DNA of 64,000 nt, from contig JBMZHG010000003.1 in the NCBI GenBank assembly GCA_049616325.1, positions 1 through 64,000 on the forward strand, written 5' to 3'. Source of the DNA: UBA11663 sp049616325. GTDB taxonomy: Bacteria; Bacteroidota; Bacteroidia; Flavobacteriales_D; Sanyastnellaceae. Every line of letters starts with the position of its first letter. Positions within the stretch are counted from its first letter, which is position 1. Positions 16,689 through 25,328 of the stretch are shown piece by piece. Under the pieces are notes generated by a model. It made no database searches, was not told the DNA's origin, and saw nothing but the letters and a program-made list of their open reading frames with translations. Made by a program: the position numbers and the translations under genes.

Positions 16689-18770
16689 TCAGTCGCAGTC
16701 CAGCCCAAACACCCCGAGCCACAACAGCAAATCGTCGGTGTACACCGAGTCAAACTCGTTGAGGCTGGCCGTGCAACCCAACTCGCACCCGAAGGAGGAC
16801 AGCAAGTGAAGCATGTCGTTGATGGTGCGTGCCCCATCAAGGTCAAAATCGCCCATGCACGGGTTCAATTCGCTTTCCGCAATCGCCCCGTCGCAGTTGT
16901 TGTCCAAGCCGTCTGCAAGCGCAGGCGCACCGGGGTACATGGATGCTTCGTTGTCGTTGCAGTCGCCCGAGATCAAAACGCGCTGATTCAACGCCGTGCA
17001 GCTGTACGCTACGGGTGCCACGTTGGAACCGAATCCGTCCCCGTCCGCATCGAGGTACCACGTTAGTTGCGAAGTTCCCTCGTCCACCTCGTCGTCGCAG
17101 TCGTTGTTCCAACCGTCACAAAGCTCGGGTGCGGAAGGGTACGTGTTGGGGTTCCAATCCTGGCAATCCAGCGGCAACAAAGACGTCCCGGGTACCTCTC
17201 CACACCCCCACACCGGCATGTTGGGGTTTCCATACCCGTCTCCGTCGTCGTCCGCATAGTGTGCTGGCCAAAGGGCGTCCGGCGTCAAGATGTTCAGAGA
17301 CCACGTCGAGCTCTGGGAGGTCAACTTCACGTGAGGCTGAACACCGGGGACTCCCCAAGCCTCGAAAAACATCAACACCGAGCCCGGCTCTTCGAGGATC
17401 CAAGACCCGATTTGGCCTGGAACCATGACCACGCCTTGCACCTCCACCTCGACGGGAAAAGCCCACCCGGCATCGACAACCAACGTCATGCTCCACGCGT
17501 TGGGTTCAGGTTCAGCCGAGGCCTGGCATCCCGTGATGGCCACGTTGTTCAGGCGCGCAAAACGAGGTCGCACCACCCAAAGTCCTTGCTCGATCGACGT
17601 GAAGGCCAAAACGCCTTCCTCTTCCAAAATCACATGGGACCACGCCCCTTGAAATCCCGCCGCATCGGTTTCGTCCATGGGGTCGAAGTGCCCGCGTTCT
17701 GTCAACACTGGGCTCGCCGGCCAAGCGTCGCTCAACATGCGCAGCCCTGCACGGTAATTGCTCTGAAACAACCACTCTCCGTGCGTGTACTGGTTGTGAT
17801 CGGACGCTGGAGTAGGAGCTTCGTACACTTCCGCAACCGAAAGTGCATCGAGGTCGGTCAAATCAAACACGATCGTCCGCGTTGGCGTGCCCTCCGAGGT
17901 CTCGTCGAGCTCGTCGCCGAGAAACGCGTGGTCGTGAGTGTCCGACACCCACACCTGGTGGGAAAAATGTGCGCCGGGATAGGACGCCGAACTTACCAAC
18001 GTGATGTCCGTCGGATCTGTGATGTCCAAAACCCACAACTTGCCGCTGCCCGCTGCGAAAAGCAAATCCTTCCCAAGGTGCTCCACGTCAGGGCCGTTGT
18101 ACGTCAAAGCATGGGCGTCATGAAAACTTCCCCACTCCCCCGCTGCGCCCACCAACACCGGCTCTCCAGGCACGGACACGTCAAACAACACTGCCCCCCC
18201 ACTGACGAAGTTTGACCCCACTTGAATGACCATCGAACGCTCTTCAAACGCCACGACGTTGTGCGCCGTCGAAGGCGAACTGACCACGGTGTCCGACTGC
18301 CATGCGACCGCACCGTTGATCGGATTCCATTCGCGCAGCGCGTTCAAGGCCAGTACCTGCATTCCGTGCCCGGGCGCTTCGCTGACGACGTACGCGTGGT
18401 CGTGAACGACTTTGATGTCGCGCCACAAACTCGGGACCGACTGGGTGGGCAATTTCCCCATGTAAAGGGGACGCGCTCCTGGGAGCATTTTGAAAAAGGC
18501 GGTGCCGTTGTCGCAACCGACGAGCAGGTAGGTTTGGTCTTCCTCCTCATCGTACCACGAAGCCATATCGTTGGTTGTGTTCGCCAGCATGTCTGCGATC
18601 GGAATGAAGGCAACCGCGTCCAGATTCTCAGAGTCCACCCCCTCCGTCAGATTGACGTCCCCCTGAGCCACAACGCACCACGCCACGGCCCACAGCGCAG
18701 CCGCACCACCAACGCGCATTGCGCGGTAGAAAAGCTTCAAAAACCTCGCTAGGGTCAAGGATGCGAACAT
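16689..18770 (-). CDS. Secreted choice-of-anchor B protein with MopE-like repeats and a dockerin-like tail
   Basis: A 693-residue exported protein. The first 400 or so residues match the choice-of-anchor B type with LVIVD-like propeller blades (for example YLLVGCDNGTAFFKM and FDLTDLDALSVAEVYEAP). Two Ca-binding MopE/thrombospondin-3-like blocks follow, seen as DDDGDGYGNP with DCQDWNPNTYPSAPELCDGW and DADGDGFGSN with GDCNDNEASMYPGA. The last 60 residues (GDFDLDGARTINDMLHLLSSF with paired Cys) look like a dockerin-type EF-hand anchor. The start is placed at ATG 18770; an inner ATG at 18719 would give a shorter signal peptide and is also possible. It is convergent with the ABC exporter gene. Its role is probably cell-surface adhesion or metal binding. 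Confidence 0.8.
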   Translation of the reverse strand: MFASLTLARFLKLFYRAMRVGGAAALWAVAWCVVAQGDVNLTEGVDSENLDAVAFIPIADMLANTTNDMASWYDEEEDQTYLLVGCDNGTAFFKMLPGARPLYMGKLPTQSVPSLWRDIKVVHDHAYVVSEAPGHGMQVLALNALREWNPINGAVAWQSDTVVSSPSTAHNVVAFEERSMVIQVGSNFVSGGAVLFDVSVPGEPVLVGAAGEWGSFHDAHALTYNGPDVEHLGKDLLFAAGSGKLWVLDITDPTDITLVSSASYPGAHFSHQVWVSDTHDHAFLGDELDETSEGTPTRTIVFDLTDLDALSVAEVYEAPTPASDHNQYTHGEWLFQSNYRAGLRMLSDAWPASPVLTERGHFDPMDETDAAGFQGAWSHVILEEEGVLAFTSIEQGLWVVRPRFARLNNVAITGCQASAEPEPNAWSMTLVVDAGWAFPVEVEVQGVVMVPGQIGSWILEEPGSVLMFFEAWGVPGVQPHVKLTSQSSTWSLNILTPDALWPAHYADDDGDGYGNPNMPVWGCGEVPGTSLLPLDCQDWNPNTYPSAPELCDGWNNDCDDEVDEGTSQLTWYLDADGDGFGSNVAPVAYSCTALNQRVLISGDCNDNEASMYPGAPALADGLDNNCDGAIAESELNPCMGDFDLDGARTINDMLHLLSSFGCELGCTASLNEFDSVYTDDLLLWLGVFGLDCD

Positions 18771-18787
18771 GGAGGAGGTCAAGTGGT

Positions 18788-18794
18788 TACTTTG
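18788..18794 (+). promoter_or_regulatory. Possible -7 box of the TIGR01777 epimerase gene
   Basis: TACTTTG, one base shorter than TAnnTTTG, lies 34 bases before the ATG. Confidence 0.3.
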
Positions 18795-18828
18795 TCCGTG
18801 GACGGGAGTTCATCTACATAAGATACGA

Positions 18829-19731
18829 ATGAAAGATCAAACTTGGCTCATCACCGGGGCAACCGGCCTTGTCGGCACAGCGTTGGTTCGCCAACTTCTT
18901 TCCGAGGGTCATCGCGTGAAAACGCTCGGCCGTTCGTCGCATCCCCATCCGAAGGTGGAATCGCACCTGTGGCATCCGGCTCAAGGGCTCCTGCCTCAGG
19001 ATTGCGTGCGTGACGTCGACGTGGTCGTTCACCTCGCCGGCGCATCCGTCGGCCAACGTTGGACACACTCCCACCGCCGCGCCATTCTTGAAAGCCGGGT
19101 TCAGGGAACGTCTTTGCTGCGTGAAGCCCTGGTTGAAGTGGGATTCAACGGGGTTTGGATTCAAGCATCGGCAGTTGGCTTTTATGGAAATGCAGCCGAA
19201 CCGGTCAACGAGTCCTCCCCTCGAGGATCCGGCTTCCTCGCAGACGTCGTGGAAGCTTGGGAAGGAGCCGCAGGGACCGGCCTCGACCTTCCATGCAGGT
19301 CTGTGGTCATGCGATTGGGCCTGGTGCTCGCACCCGAAGGCGGCACGCTCGCCAAACTTCTTCCAATCTACCGTTGGGGATTGGGAGCCCCTCTCGGTTC
19401 AGGACGCCAGTACATGAGTTGGATTCACCTCCAAGACGTGGTTCGCTTTGCGATTTGGGCCGCCAAAACTTCAGAGTCCCGAGGGACCTACAACCTTGTG
19501 GCGCCCAACGCCCCAACCAACCTCGAATTTTCCAAGAAGATGGCAAGCGTCCTTCGTCGCCCTCATTGGGCCCCTTCTGTTCCAGGTTGGGCGCTGCGCT
19601 TGGCGATGGGCGAGATGGCTTCTCTTCTGCTCGAAGGTCAAAACACCCGCCCCGACCGCCTTCTCACCTCCGGATTCTCCTGGGAGCATCCGGACTTGGA
19701 TGCCGCGCTTCGGGACTGCGTCTCTTCTTGA
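18829..19731 (+). CDS. NAD-dependent epimerase/SDR protein of the TIGR01777 type
   Basis: A 300-residue extended short-chain dehydrogenase. The Rossmann glycine motif TGATGLVG is at residues 8-15, VVHLAGASVGQRWTHSHR is the TIGR01777 signature, and SAVGFYG holds the tyrosine of the YxxxK region. The last 60 residues contain the family DUF1731-like segment (LLLEGQNTRPDRLLTSGFSW). Members are widespread but their reaction is not established; some are related to cell division inhibitor SulA by name only. The ATG at 18829 is chosen because residues further upstream have no family similarity. A strong terminator follows the stop. Confidence 0.88.
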   Translation: MKDQTWLITGATGLVGTALVRQLLSEGHRVKTLGRSSHPHPKVESHLWHPAQGLLPQDCVRDVDVVVHLAGASVGQRWTHSHRRAILESRVQGTSLLREALVEVGFNGVWIQASAVGFYGNAAEPVNESSPRGSGFLADVVEAWEGAAGTGLDLPCRSVVMRLGLVLAPEGGTLAKLLPIYRWGLGAPLGSGRQYMSWIHLQDVVRFAIWAAKTSESRGTYNLVAPNAPTNLEFSKKMASVLRRPHWAPSVPGWALRLAMGEMASLLLEGQNTRPDRLLTSGFSWEHPDLDAALRDCVSS

Positions 19732-19758
19732 TCGTTCTCACATCCCCAGACACAACAA

Positions 19759-19787
19759 AAAAGGCCCCTCTTTGCGAGGGGCCTTTT
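19759..19787. terminator. Bidirectional Rho-independent terminator
   Basis: A 12-base-pair stem (left arm AAAAGGCCCCTC, right arm GAGGGGCCTTTT) with a 5-base loop. It has A-rich sequence on the left and T-rich on the right, so it can serve both the epimerase gene on the plus strand and the FAS1 protein gene converging on the minus strand. Confidence 0.85.
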
Positions 19788-19818
19788 GGTTTCAATTCGT
19801 TCGAATTGGAGGGTACGC

Positions 19819-21690
19819 TCAGCGCACCACCAATTTTTGTGTCTTGACGGAGGCGCCGTTGCGCACCGCCACGAGGTAGGTTCCTGTTTGGAGCTCAGAA
19901 AGCACCATGGTTGAGGAAGACGCTGTCGTGGACCGAACCACGCGACCAGACAGATCGTAAACCGTCACCGTGGACTGCTGAGTCAAGCCCGTCAACGTCA
20001 CCACATCCGTGGCTGGGTTCGGCATCATGCTCCAAGCCGCTGCCACTTCGTTCAAGCCGTCGGTGGTGGGCGGCAACAATACCGCGTCAATCACGTGTAC
20101 TACGCCGTTGTCCGTGAGGATGTCAGCTACGACGACCTGGGCGTCGTTGATGAACACACCGTCGGCCGTGATCGTCACGGTCACCGTTTCACCAAGCAGC
20201 GTGGCCACTTCTTGGCCGTCGGACAAATCGGTGCTAAGCGCCGCGCCCGCAACCACGTGGTACTGCAAAATTTCACCGAGGTTGGGCAACGCCAACAAAT
20301 CGGTCACTTCCACCGCCAAGGCAGTGGCAAGCGTTTCAAAGGCCGCGTCGGTTGGAGCAAACAAGGTCAAGGTGTCGGTGCCACTCAACGCACCTGACAG
20401 ACCTGCCGCGTCCACCGCAGCTTCGAGGTAGTTGTGGTCTTCGCTGTTCACGACCACATCCCAAATGGTGTTGGTCTCTGGCGTTGGCGGAATGAGCACC
20501 GTGTCGATGACGTGCACCACACCGTTGTCGGCAAGGATGTCAGCCATGGTCACTTGCGCATTGTTGATGAACACGCCGTCGGCGGTGATTGTCACCGTCA
20601 CGTTTTCACCCAAGAGGGTCTCGATTTCCTGGCCGTCGCTGAGGTCGGTGCTCAAGGCCACACCTGCCACAACGTGGTACTGAAGCAACGCTCCGAGCTG
20701 AGGCAAGGTGAGCAGAATTTCGGGTGTCACACCAAACGCCTCGGCAAGGGCCGTGATGGCCGCATCCGTAGGTGCGAAGACAGTGAAAGGTCCGTCGGCG
20801 CTCAACGCGTCCACCAATCCTGCTGCGATCACCGCAGCCTCGAGAAGCTCGTGGTCCGGGCTGTTTACGATGACGTCAACCACCGTTGTTGTTTCAGGAG
20901 CAGGTGGCAGCAACACCGCATCGATGACGTGCACCACACCGTTGTCGGCGAGGATGTCAGCCGCGGTCACTTGCGCATCGTTGATGAACACGCCGTCGGC
21001 GGTGATTGTCACCGTCACGTCCTCCCCGAGGAGGGTTGTGATTGTTTGGCCGTCCGACAAATCTGTGCTCAGGGCTGCTCCAGCAACCACGTGGTATTGC
21101 AGAATTGCAGGCAAATCTTCCAGCGCCAACAACTCCTCGGCCGTGACCATCAACGCTTCCGCCAAGGCACCAATGGCCGCGTCCGTTGGTGCGAAAACGG
21201 TGAAAGGTCCGTCGGCGCTCAACGCGTCCACCAACCCTGCTGCGACCACCGCAGCTTCGAGAAGCTCGTGATCCGGGCTGTTTACGATGACGTCGACCAC
21301 GGTGTTGCTCGGGGGAGCATTCACTGTGATGGAGGCAACCATGCCTTCTGCAGCGTGGTTTCCGATGCTGCAATCGTAGTTGTACACGCCTGGGGTGTCA
21401 AACGTGATGACTCCCATGCAAACTCCTCCCGTTTCTCCGTTCACCGCGGCAAGCGAACCGACGTCTGCTGGGTTGTTGAAAGGCTCCATGGTGATGGAGT
21501 TGGTGGTGAAATTGACGTCGTGGAATCCTCCCGTGTTGAGGAAGGCGACCGATTCGCCCACTTCAATGGAGAGCTCGGCAGGTGCGTACTGGTAACTGCT
21601 TGCTTCGACCGTGTGGTCGGCTTCGCATTGAGCTTGGCCAACAAAGGCCGTCAAAAGCGTTGCCGCAAAAAATGAGAAAAGGTTTTTCAT
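19819..21690 (-). CDS. Secreted cupredoxin plus three FAS1 domains with a T9SS type A sorting domain
   Basis: A 623-residue surface or extracellular protein. A signal peptide spans residues 1-20. A plastocyanin-like domain (about 22-126) has all four type 1 copper ligands: His57, Cys107, His112 and Met117. Three fasciclin domains follow at a constant 139-residue period, starting near 131, 270 and 409, each with VFAPTD, LQYHVVAG and NGVVHVIDAVL type motifs. The last 70 residues (SMMPNPATDVVTL, VYDLSGRVV, KTQKLVVR) form a type A sorting domain. FAS1 domains usually mediate adhesion; the copper domain suggests redox or metal handling. The start is the ATG followed by KNLFSFF. Confidence 0.92.
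   Translation of the reverse strand: MKNLFSFFAATLLTAFVGQAQCEADHTVEASSYQYAPAELSIEVGESVAFLNTGGFHDVNFTTNSITMEPFNNPADVGSLAAVNGETGGVCMGVITFDTPGVYNYDCSIGNHAAEGMVASITVNAPPSNTVVDVIVNSPDHELLEAAVVAAGLVDALSADGPFTVFAPTDAAIGALAEALMVTAEELLALEDLPAILQYHVVAGAALSTDLSDGQTITTLLGEDVTVTITADGVFINDAQVTAADILADNGVVHVIDAVLLPPAPETTTVVDVIVNSPDHELLEAAVIAAGLVDALSADGPFTVFAPTDAAITALAEAFGVTPEILLTLPQLGALLQYHVVAGVALSTDLSDGQEIETLLGENVTVTITADGVFINNAQVTMADILADNGVVHVIDTVLIPPTPETNTIWDVVVNSEDHNYLEAAVDAAGLSGALSGTDTLTLFAPTDAAFETLATALAVEVTDLLALPNLGEILQYHVVAGAALSTDLSDGQEVATLLGETVTVTITADGVFINDAQVVVADILTDNGVVHVIDAVLLPPTTDGLNEVAAAWSMMPNPATDVVTLTGLTQQSTVTVYDLSGRVVRSTTASSSTMVLSELQTGTYLVAVRNGASVKTQKLVVR
20050..21300 (-). repeat. Three 417-base tandem repeats encoding FAS1 domains
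   Basis: The unit repeats every 417 bases (139 codons). Long stretches are almost identical at the DNA level, for example around 20783-20890 versus 21200-21307, and around 20495-20603 versus 20912-21020. The third unit (lowest coordinates, C-terminal in the protein) is the most diverged. Such similarity suggests recent duplication or gene conversion. Confidence 0.85.
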
Positions 21691-21847
21691 GTTGAAAAGG
21701 GAGTTTGATTGATGCCTTAGCAACACCGGTAAAAAAAAATTGTTCGACGACCTGAACCTTTTTCATTTGCCGGTGTTCCTTGGTCGTGGATGGAAAACAT
21801 TCACGAGATCGTAAGGTGTTTTGATCCAATCAAATGGAACAAAAGGG

Positions 21848-21866
21848 CGGCCCACACTGTGGGCCG
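21848..21866. promoter_or_regulatory. Perfect inverted repeat upstream of the photolyase gene
   Basis: CGGCCCAC and GTGGGCCG flank ACT. It ends 12 bases before the predicted -7 box (AAAGTTTG, 21879-21886) of the photolyase gene, so it overlaps the expected -33 region. It may be an operator. It is not placed to terminate any plus-strand gene. The rest of the 213-base divergent gap shows only a run of nine A/T bases. Confidence 0.45.
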
Positions 21867-21903
21867 TTTCCTTGTCCGAAAGTTTGGCCCCAAATCTTCT
21901 GCC

Positions 21904-23220
21904 ATGTCCCTACTTCCTTTGAACACCCCCTTCGTCATTCACTGGTTCCGCAGGGACTTGAGGTGGCACGACAACCGGGCGTTGGAGAATGCACTCTCCT
22001 CGGGCTTGCCTGTGGTCGCACTCTTTGTTTTCGACCAAAACATCTTGGGCAAACTCAACGCCAAAAACGACGCACGCGTCACCTTTCTCCACGACACGGT
22101 GAGTGCCCTCCGCGAGGAGGCAAAACGCCACGGCGGCGATTTGTTGGTGCATCATGGCACGCCTGAGCAGCTGTTTCGCGATCTCGCCCAAATGGAACAA
22201 CTCGTGGAGGTTCATGCCAACGAGGACTACGAACCTTATGCCCAAGGTCGTGACAAGGCCGTGTCCGAGTTGCTCGAGTCGGCTGGCAAGGGTTTCAAGT
22301 TGGCCACGGACCACGTGGTTCACGCGCCTGGAGAGGTCCTGAAACCTGACGGAACGTCGTACACCGTGTTTACCCCATTCAGCAAACGCTGGCACGCCAA
22401 CTTGACCCCAGCAAACCTCCGGCGAGCTGCTTCCGAAGACCACCTCGACAAATTGTTTCCTTGGACTGCTCCCACCCCCCCGTCGTTGAAAGACCTCGGG
22501 TTTGAGCGGAGTGCCGTGACGGTACCCGACACCAAGGTGGACCTTGATGTCCTGCGGAATTATGCCGAAACGAGAGACATCCCTGCCGTTCGGGGAACAT
22601 CTCGACTCAGTGTGCATCTGCGGTTTGGGACGGTGAGCATTCGCGAAGTGGCGAAACTGGGGTTTGAACACAGTGAAAAGTGGCTGACGGAATTGATTTG
22701 GCGTGATTTTTACCAGGCCATCATGCACGCTTTTCCGCACAGCATGACGGCGGCGTTCAAGCCGCAATACGACCGAGTTCCATGGCGCCACGACGATGCG
22801 CATTTTGAAGCCTGGAAGCAGGGCAAAACAGGTTACCCGTTGGTGGACGCAGGCATGCGTGAATTGTTGGAGACTGGATTCATGCACAACCGCGTACGCA
22901 TGGTGGTGGCCTCTTTCTTGTGCAAACACCTGCTGCTGGATTGGAGGCTCGGGGAACGGCATTTCGCAGAACACCTTCTCGACTTTGAATTGGCGAGCAA
23001 CGTGGGCGGTTGGCAGTGGGCTGCGGGGTCGGGGTGCGACGCAGCTCCGTATTTCCGGGTGTTCAACCCGACGTCTCAACTCGAAAAATTTGATCGGCAA
23101 CTCACGTACGTGAAGCAATGGATTCCCGAGTGGGGAACTGCAGCGTATCCCGAGCCGATTGTGGACCACAAAATGGCGCGGCAACGGGCGATTGACACGT
23201 ACAAAGCTGCGTTGTCGTAG
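21904..23220 (+). CDS. phr: Deoxyribodipyrimidine photolyase (class I, cryptochrome/photolyase family)
   Basis: Uses light to split cyclobutane pyrimidine dimers in DNA, with reduced FAD as cofactor and a second antenna pigment. The 438-residue product starts with the antenna domain (FVIHWFRRDLRWHDNRAL) and ends with the FAD domain, where TELIWRDFYQAIM, YPLVDAGMREL and WQWAAGSGCDAAPYFRVFNP are the family motifs. The ATG at 21904 is chosen because the 38 upstream codons run through the hairpin and have no similarity. It is transcribed alone. Confidence 0.95.
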   Translation: MSLLPLNTPFVIHWFRRDLRWHDNRALENALSSGLPVVALFVFDQNILGKLNAKNDARVTFLHDTVSALREEAKRHGGDLLVHHGTPEQLFRDLAQMEQLVEVHANEDYEPYAQGRDKAVSELLESAGKGFKLATDHVVHAPGEVLKPDGTSYTVFTPFSKRWHANLTPANLRRAASEDHLDKLFPWTAPTPPSLKDLGFERSAVTVPDTKVDLDVLRNYAETRDIPAVRGTSRLSVHLRFGTVSIREVAKLGFEHSEKWLTELIWRDFYQAIMHAFPHSMTAAFKPQYDRVPWRHDDAHFEAWKQGKTGYPLVDAGMRELLETGFMHNRVRMVVASFLCKHLLLDWRLGERHFAEHLLDFELASNVGGWQWAAGSGCDAAPYFRVFNPTSQLEKFDRQLTYVKQWIPEWGTAAYPEPIVDHKMARQRAIDTYKAALS

Positions 23221-23232
23221 TCGGAGGCTGCG

Positions 23233-23240
23233 TACCTTGC
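23233..23240 (+). promoter_or_regulatory. Predicted -7 box of the CoA transferase gene
   Basis: TACCTTGC lies 5 bases before the ATG at 23246. A TTG at 23212-23214, 18 bases upstream of the box, could be the -33 element. Confidence 0.5.
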
Positions 23241-23245
23241 CCGGC

Positions 23246-24307
23246 ATGAACGGAGCCCTCCAAAACGTGCGTGTTCTGGATTTGTCGAGCGTGCTGGCTG
23301 GACCAATGACCGGGACGTTTTTGGGCGAATGCGGGGCCAACGTGCTCAAAGTCGAAGCGCCAATCGGCGACGTGACCGCGACGTGGCGCTCCAAAGGCGA
23401 GCCCAACGACCGAACCTCGGCATACTACGCTTCGGCCAACACCGGAAAGCGCGTGGTGCGAATGGACCTCAAATCGCCCGAGGGCCGATCCTGGTTGCTT
23501 CGGGAATTGGAGGACGCGGATGTCCTGCTCCAAAACATGAAATGGCGAGACCTCGACGCCATGGGCCTTCTGCCGGACGAATTGGCGAGACGCTTTCCGA
23601 GGTTGGTCCACGTTCGGCTCGTCGGCACGGAATTTGACGCCGACCGGCTCGCCTACGACGTGGTGATCCAGGCGGAAACGGGTTTCATGTCCATGAACGG
23701 CCACCCCGATCGTCCTCCTGCCCGGTTGCCGGTGGCGCTGATGGACATTTTGGCGTCGCACCACATGCGTGCCGCAGTGCTCGCAGGACTGTATGAGCGC
23801 GAGCGTACCCAATGCGGGTGGTATGCGGAAGTGAGTCTCTTGGGTGCAGGATTGACCGCCTTGGCCAACCAAGGCACCAACGTGTTGATCAACGGCAACA
23901 TCCCCCAAAGGCAAGGCTCGGAACATCCCAACATCGCCCCGTACGGAGACCTCGTTTCATGCCAGGGCGGAGACTTGGTCTTGGCGGTTGGGAGCGACAC
24001 CCAGTTCAGAGCACTGTGCGAAGTGCTGGATGTTCCTCACCTCGCCTCGACTTCGGAATTCGCGAGCAACCCTGGACGCGTCCGAAACCGTGAGGCGTTG
24101 ATGGCGCAGCTTCAGGAGGCTTCCCGCAACTGGGAACGCAATGCCTTAAGACGTGCCTTGCACACGGCACGGGTGCCCGCCGGAGCCGTGTTCAACGTGG
24201 AAGAGGCCCTGGAGCAACCAGGGATACGGGACGGCTACGTGGTTGAAGAGGAAGGTTTGAACCGCTTGCGCACCAGCGCGATCAACGTCACCCGTTGGGC
24301 AGAATAA
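23246..24307 (+). CDS. CaiB/BaiF-family CoA transferase
   Basis: A 353-residue class III CoA transferase moving CoA between carboxylic acids through a mixed anhydride on an aspartate. The N-terminal VLDLSSVLAGPMTGTFLGE with LKVEAP and the later VRMDLKSPEGR are family motifs. Asp167 in VALMDILAS fits the catalytic aspartate. NGHPDRPPARLP precedes it as expected. The protein is slightly shorter than the usual 380-420 residues. The ATG at 23246 is supported by the box 5 bases upstream. The acyl substrate is unknown. Confidence 0.88.
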   Translation: MNGALQNVRVLDLSSVLAGPMTGTFLGECGANVLKVEAPIGDVTATWRSKGEPNDRTSAYYASANTGKRVVRMDLKSPEGRSWLLRELEDADVLLQNMKWRDLDAMGLLPDELARRFPRLVHVRLVGTEFDADRLAYDVVIQAETGFMSMNGHPDRPPARLPVALMDILASHHMRAAVLAGLYERERTQCGWYAEVSLLGAGLTALANQGTNVLINGNIPQRQGSEHPNIAPYGDLVSCQGGDLVLAVGSDTQFRALCEVLDVPHLASTSEFASNPGRVRNREALMAQLQEASRNWERNALRRALHTARVPAGAVFNVEEALEQPGIRDGYVVEEEGLNRLRTSAINVTRWAE

Positions 24308-24333
24308 CGCCTTGCCCTGGTCCTTGGGGTCGC

Positions 24334-25251
24334 TTACGACGGGATTTGAATGAGGTAGGATTTGCCTGCCTCCACCTCGAGTCGGTCGTTGCGAAGCCAC
24401 GGGTTGAAAGCCTTCAATTCACGAAGTGTGGTGCCGTGATCCAAGGCGAACGAGGCCAAATCCTCGACGCTTGACGTCACTTCAATGGCTTGGCCCTGGA
24501 GCGGCTCGTAGACGTCGCCCCGACCAAGCTGAAAGCCGTACGCCTCAGGCTGCTCCATCACTTCGCGAAGGGCCAACAACCGGTAAACGTACCGCGCGGT
24601 TTCGGCATTCAAATGGAGGTCCCAGTAGGTTGAAACGTGCTGGGAGTCCAAAGCTTTGGCGACGCCCGATTGGCCCATGTTGTAGGACGCGGCTGCGAGG
24701 ACCCAACTTCCGAAGCGCGCGTGCGCATCTTTCAAGTAAGCGCACGCAGCGCGTGTGGCTTTCTCTACGTCGTACCGCTCGTCGACCGTGGCTGAAACCT
24801 CCAACCCGTATTCTGGTGCCGTTTTTTTCATGAATTGCCAAAATCCCGAAGCCCCCGCGGGACTGACCACCTGGCTCAAGCCGCTTTCGATGACCGCGAG
24901 GTATTTGAAGTCGGAAGGCACGCCCTCCTCTTCCAAAATCGGTTCGATGACAGGAAACCAGCGGGAGGCCCGCTTGAGGTACAAAATGGTCGAACTGTGC
25001 CGGTAGGTGTTCACGACGAGCTCGAGGTCCAGGGCCTCGCGCACCCCAAAACTCTCCAACGGTACAGGCTCCTCGAACAACGTCAAGGTCGCGGGAAGGG
25101 TGGGGGAAATCACAGGCGCGTGCTTCTTCGCGCTGACGTCAAAATCCGGCACTTTGTTGGCCGAAGTGGGCAAACTCAACCAAGCTCCAGCCACCGCAAA
25201 CATCAACGCTGCTGCCACGCCTTTGAAAGAAAAAGAAGGAATCCAATGCAT
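24334..25251 (-). CDS. Lytic transglycosylase (SLT fold) with a LysM-like C-terminus
   Basis: A 305-residue exported murein-cutting enzyme of the MltD type. A signal peptide or anchor covers residues 1-30. The SLT domain (about 95-225) carries the catalytic glutamate Glu122 in LAVIESGLSQ, then SPAGASGFWQFM and AAASYNMGQSG. The last 55 residues resemble a LysM fold (SFALDHGTTLRELKAFNPWL). The ATG at 25251 is used because it gives the signal peptide; the longer open frame has no similarity. The gene is downstream of rfbC by 77 bases. Confidence 0.9.
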   Translation of the reverse strand: MHWIPSFSFKGVAAALMFAVAGAWLSLPTSANKVPDFDVSAKKHAPVISPTLPATLTLFEEPVPLESFGVREALDLELVVNTYRHSSTILYLKRASRWFPVIEPILEEEGVPSDFKYLAVIESGLSQVVSPAGASGFWQFMKKTAPEYGLEVSATVDERYDVEKATRAACAYLKDAHARFGSWVLAAASYNMGQSGVAKALDSQHVSTYWDLHLNAETARYVYRLLALREVMEQPEAYGFQLGRGDVYEPLQGQAIEVTSSVEDLASFALDHGTTLRELKAFNPWLRNDRLEVEAGKSYLIQIPS

Positions 25252-25328
25252 GCCCCGAATTTGCCACGCGAAACGAGACTTTTCGGAGGCACAACGCGTT
25301 CCTTTCCAACACGACCCACGGGATAAGT

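Noticed and set aside
20050..21300. Repeats considered as a CRISPR array
   Set aside because: The period is 417 bases and the units are coding FAS1 domains; there are no short repeats with unique spacers.
21848..21866. Hairpin considered as a Rho-independent terminator
   Set aside because: It stands between divergent genes and is followed by only three T residues, so an operator is more plausible.
21910..23406. Minus-strand frame of 498 residues opposite the photolyase gene
   Set aside because: The photolyase has complete family motifs. The antisense frame is open only because of the G+C-rich codon use and resembles nothing.
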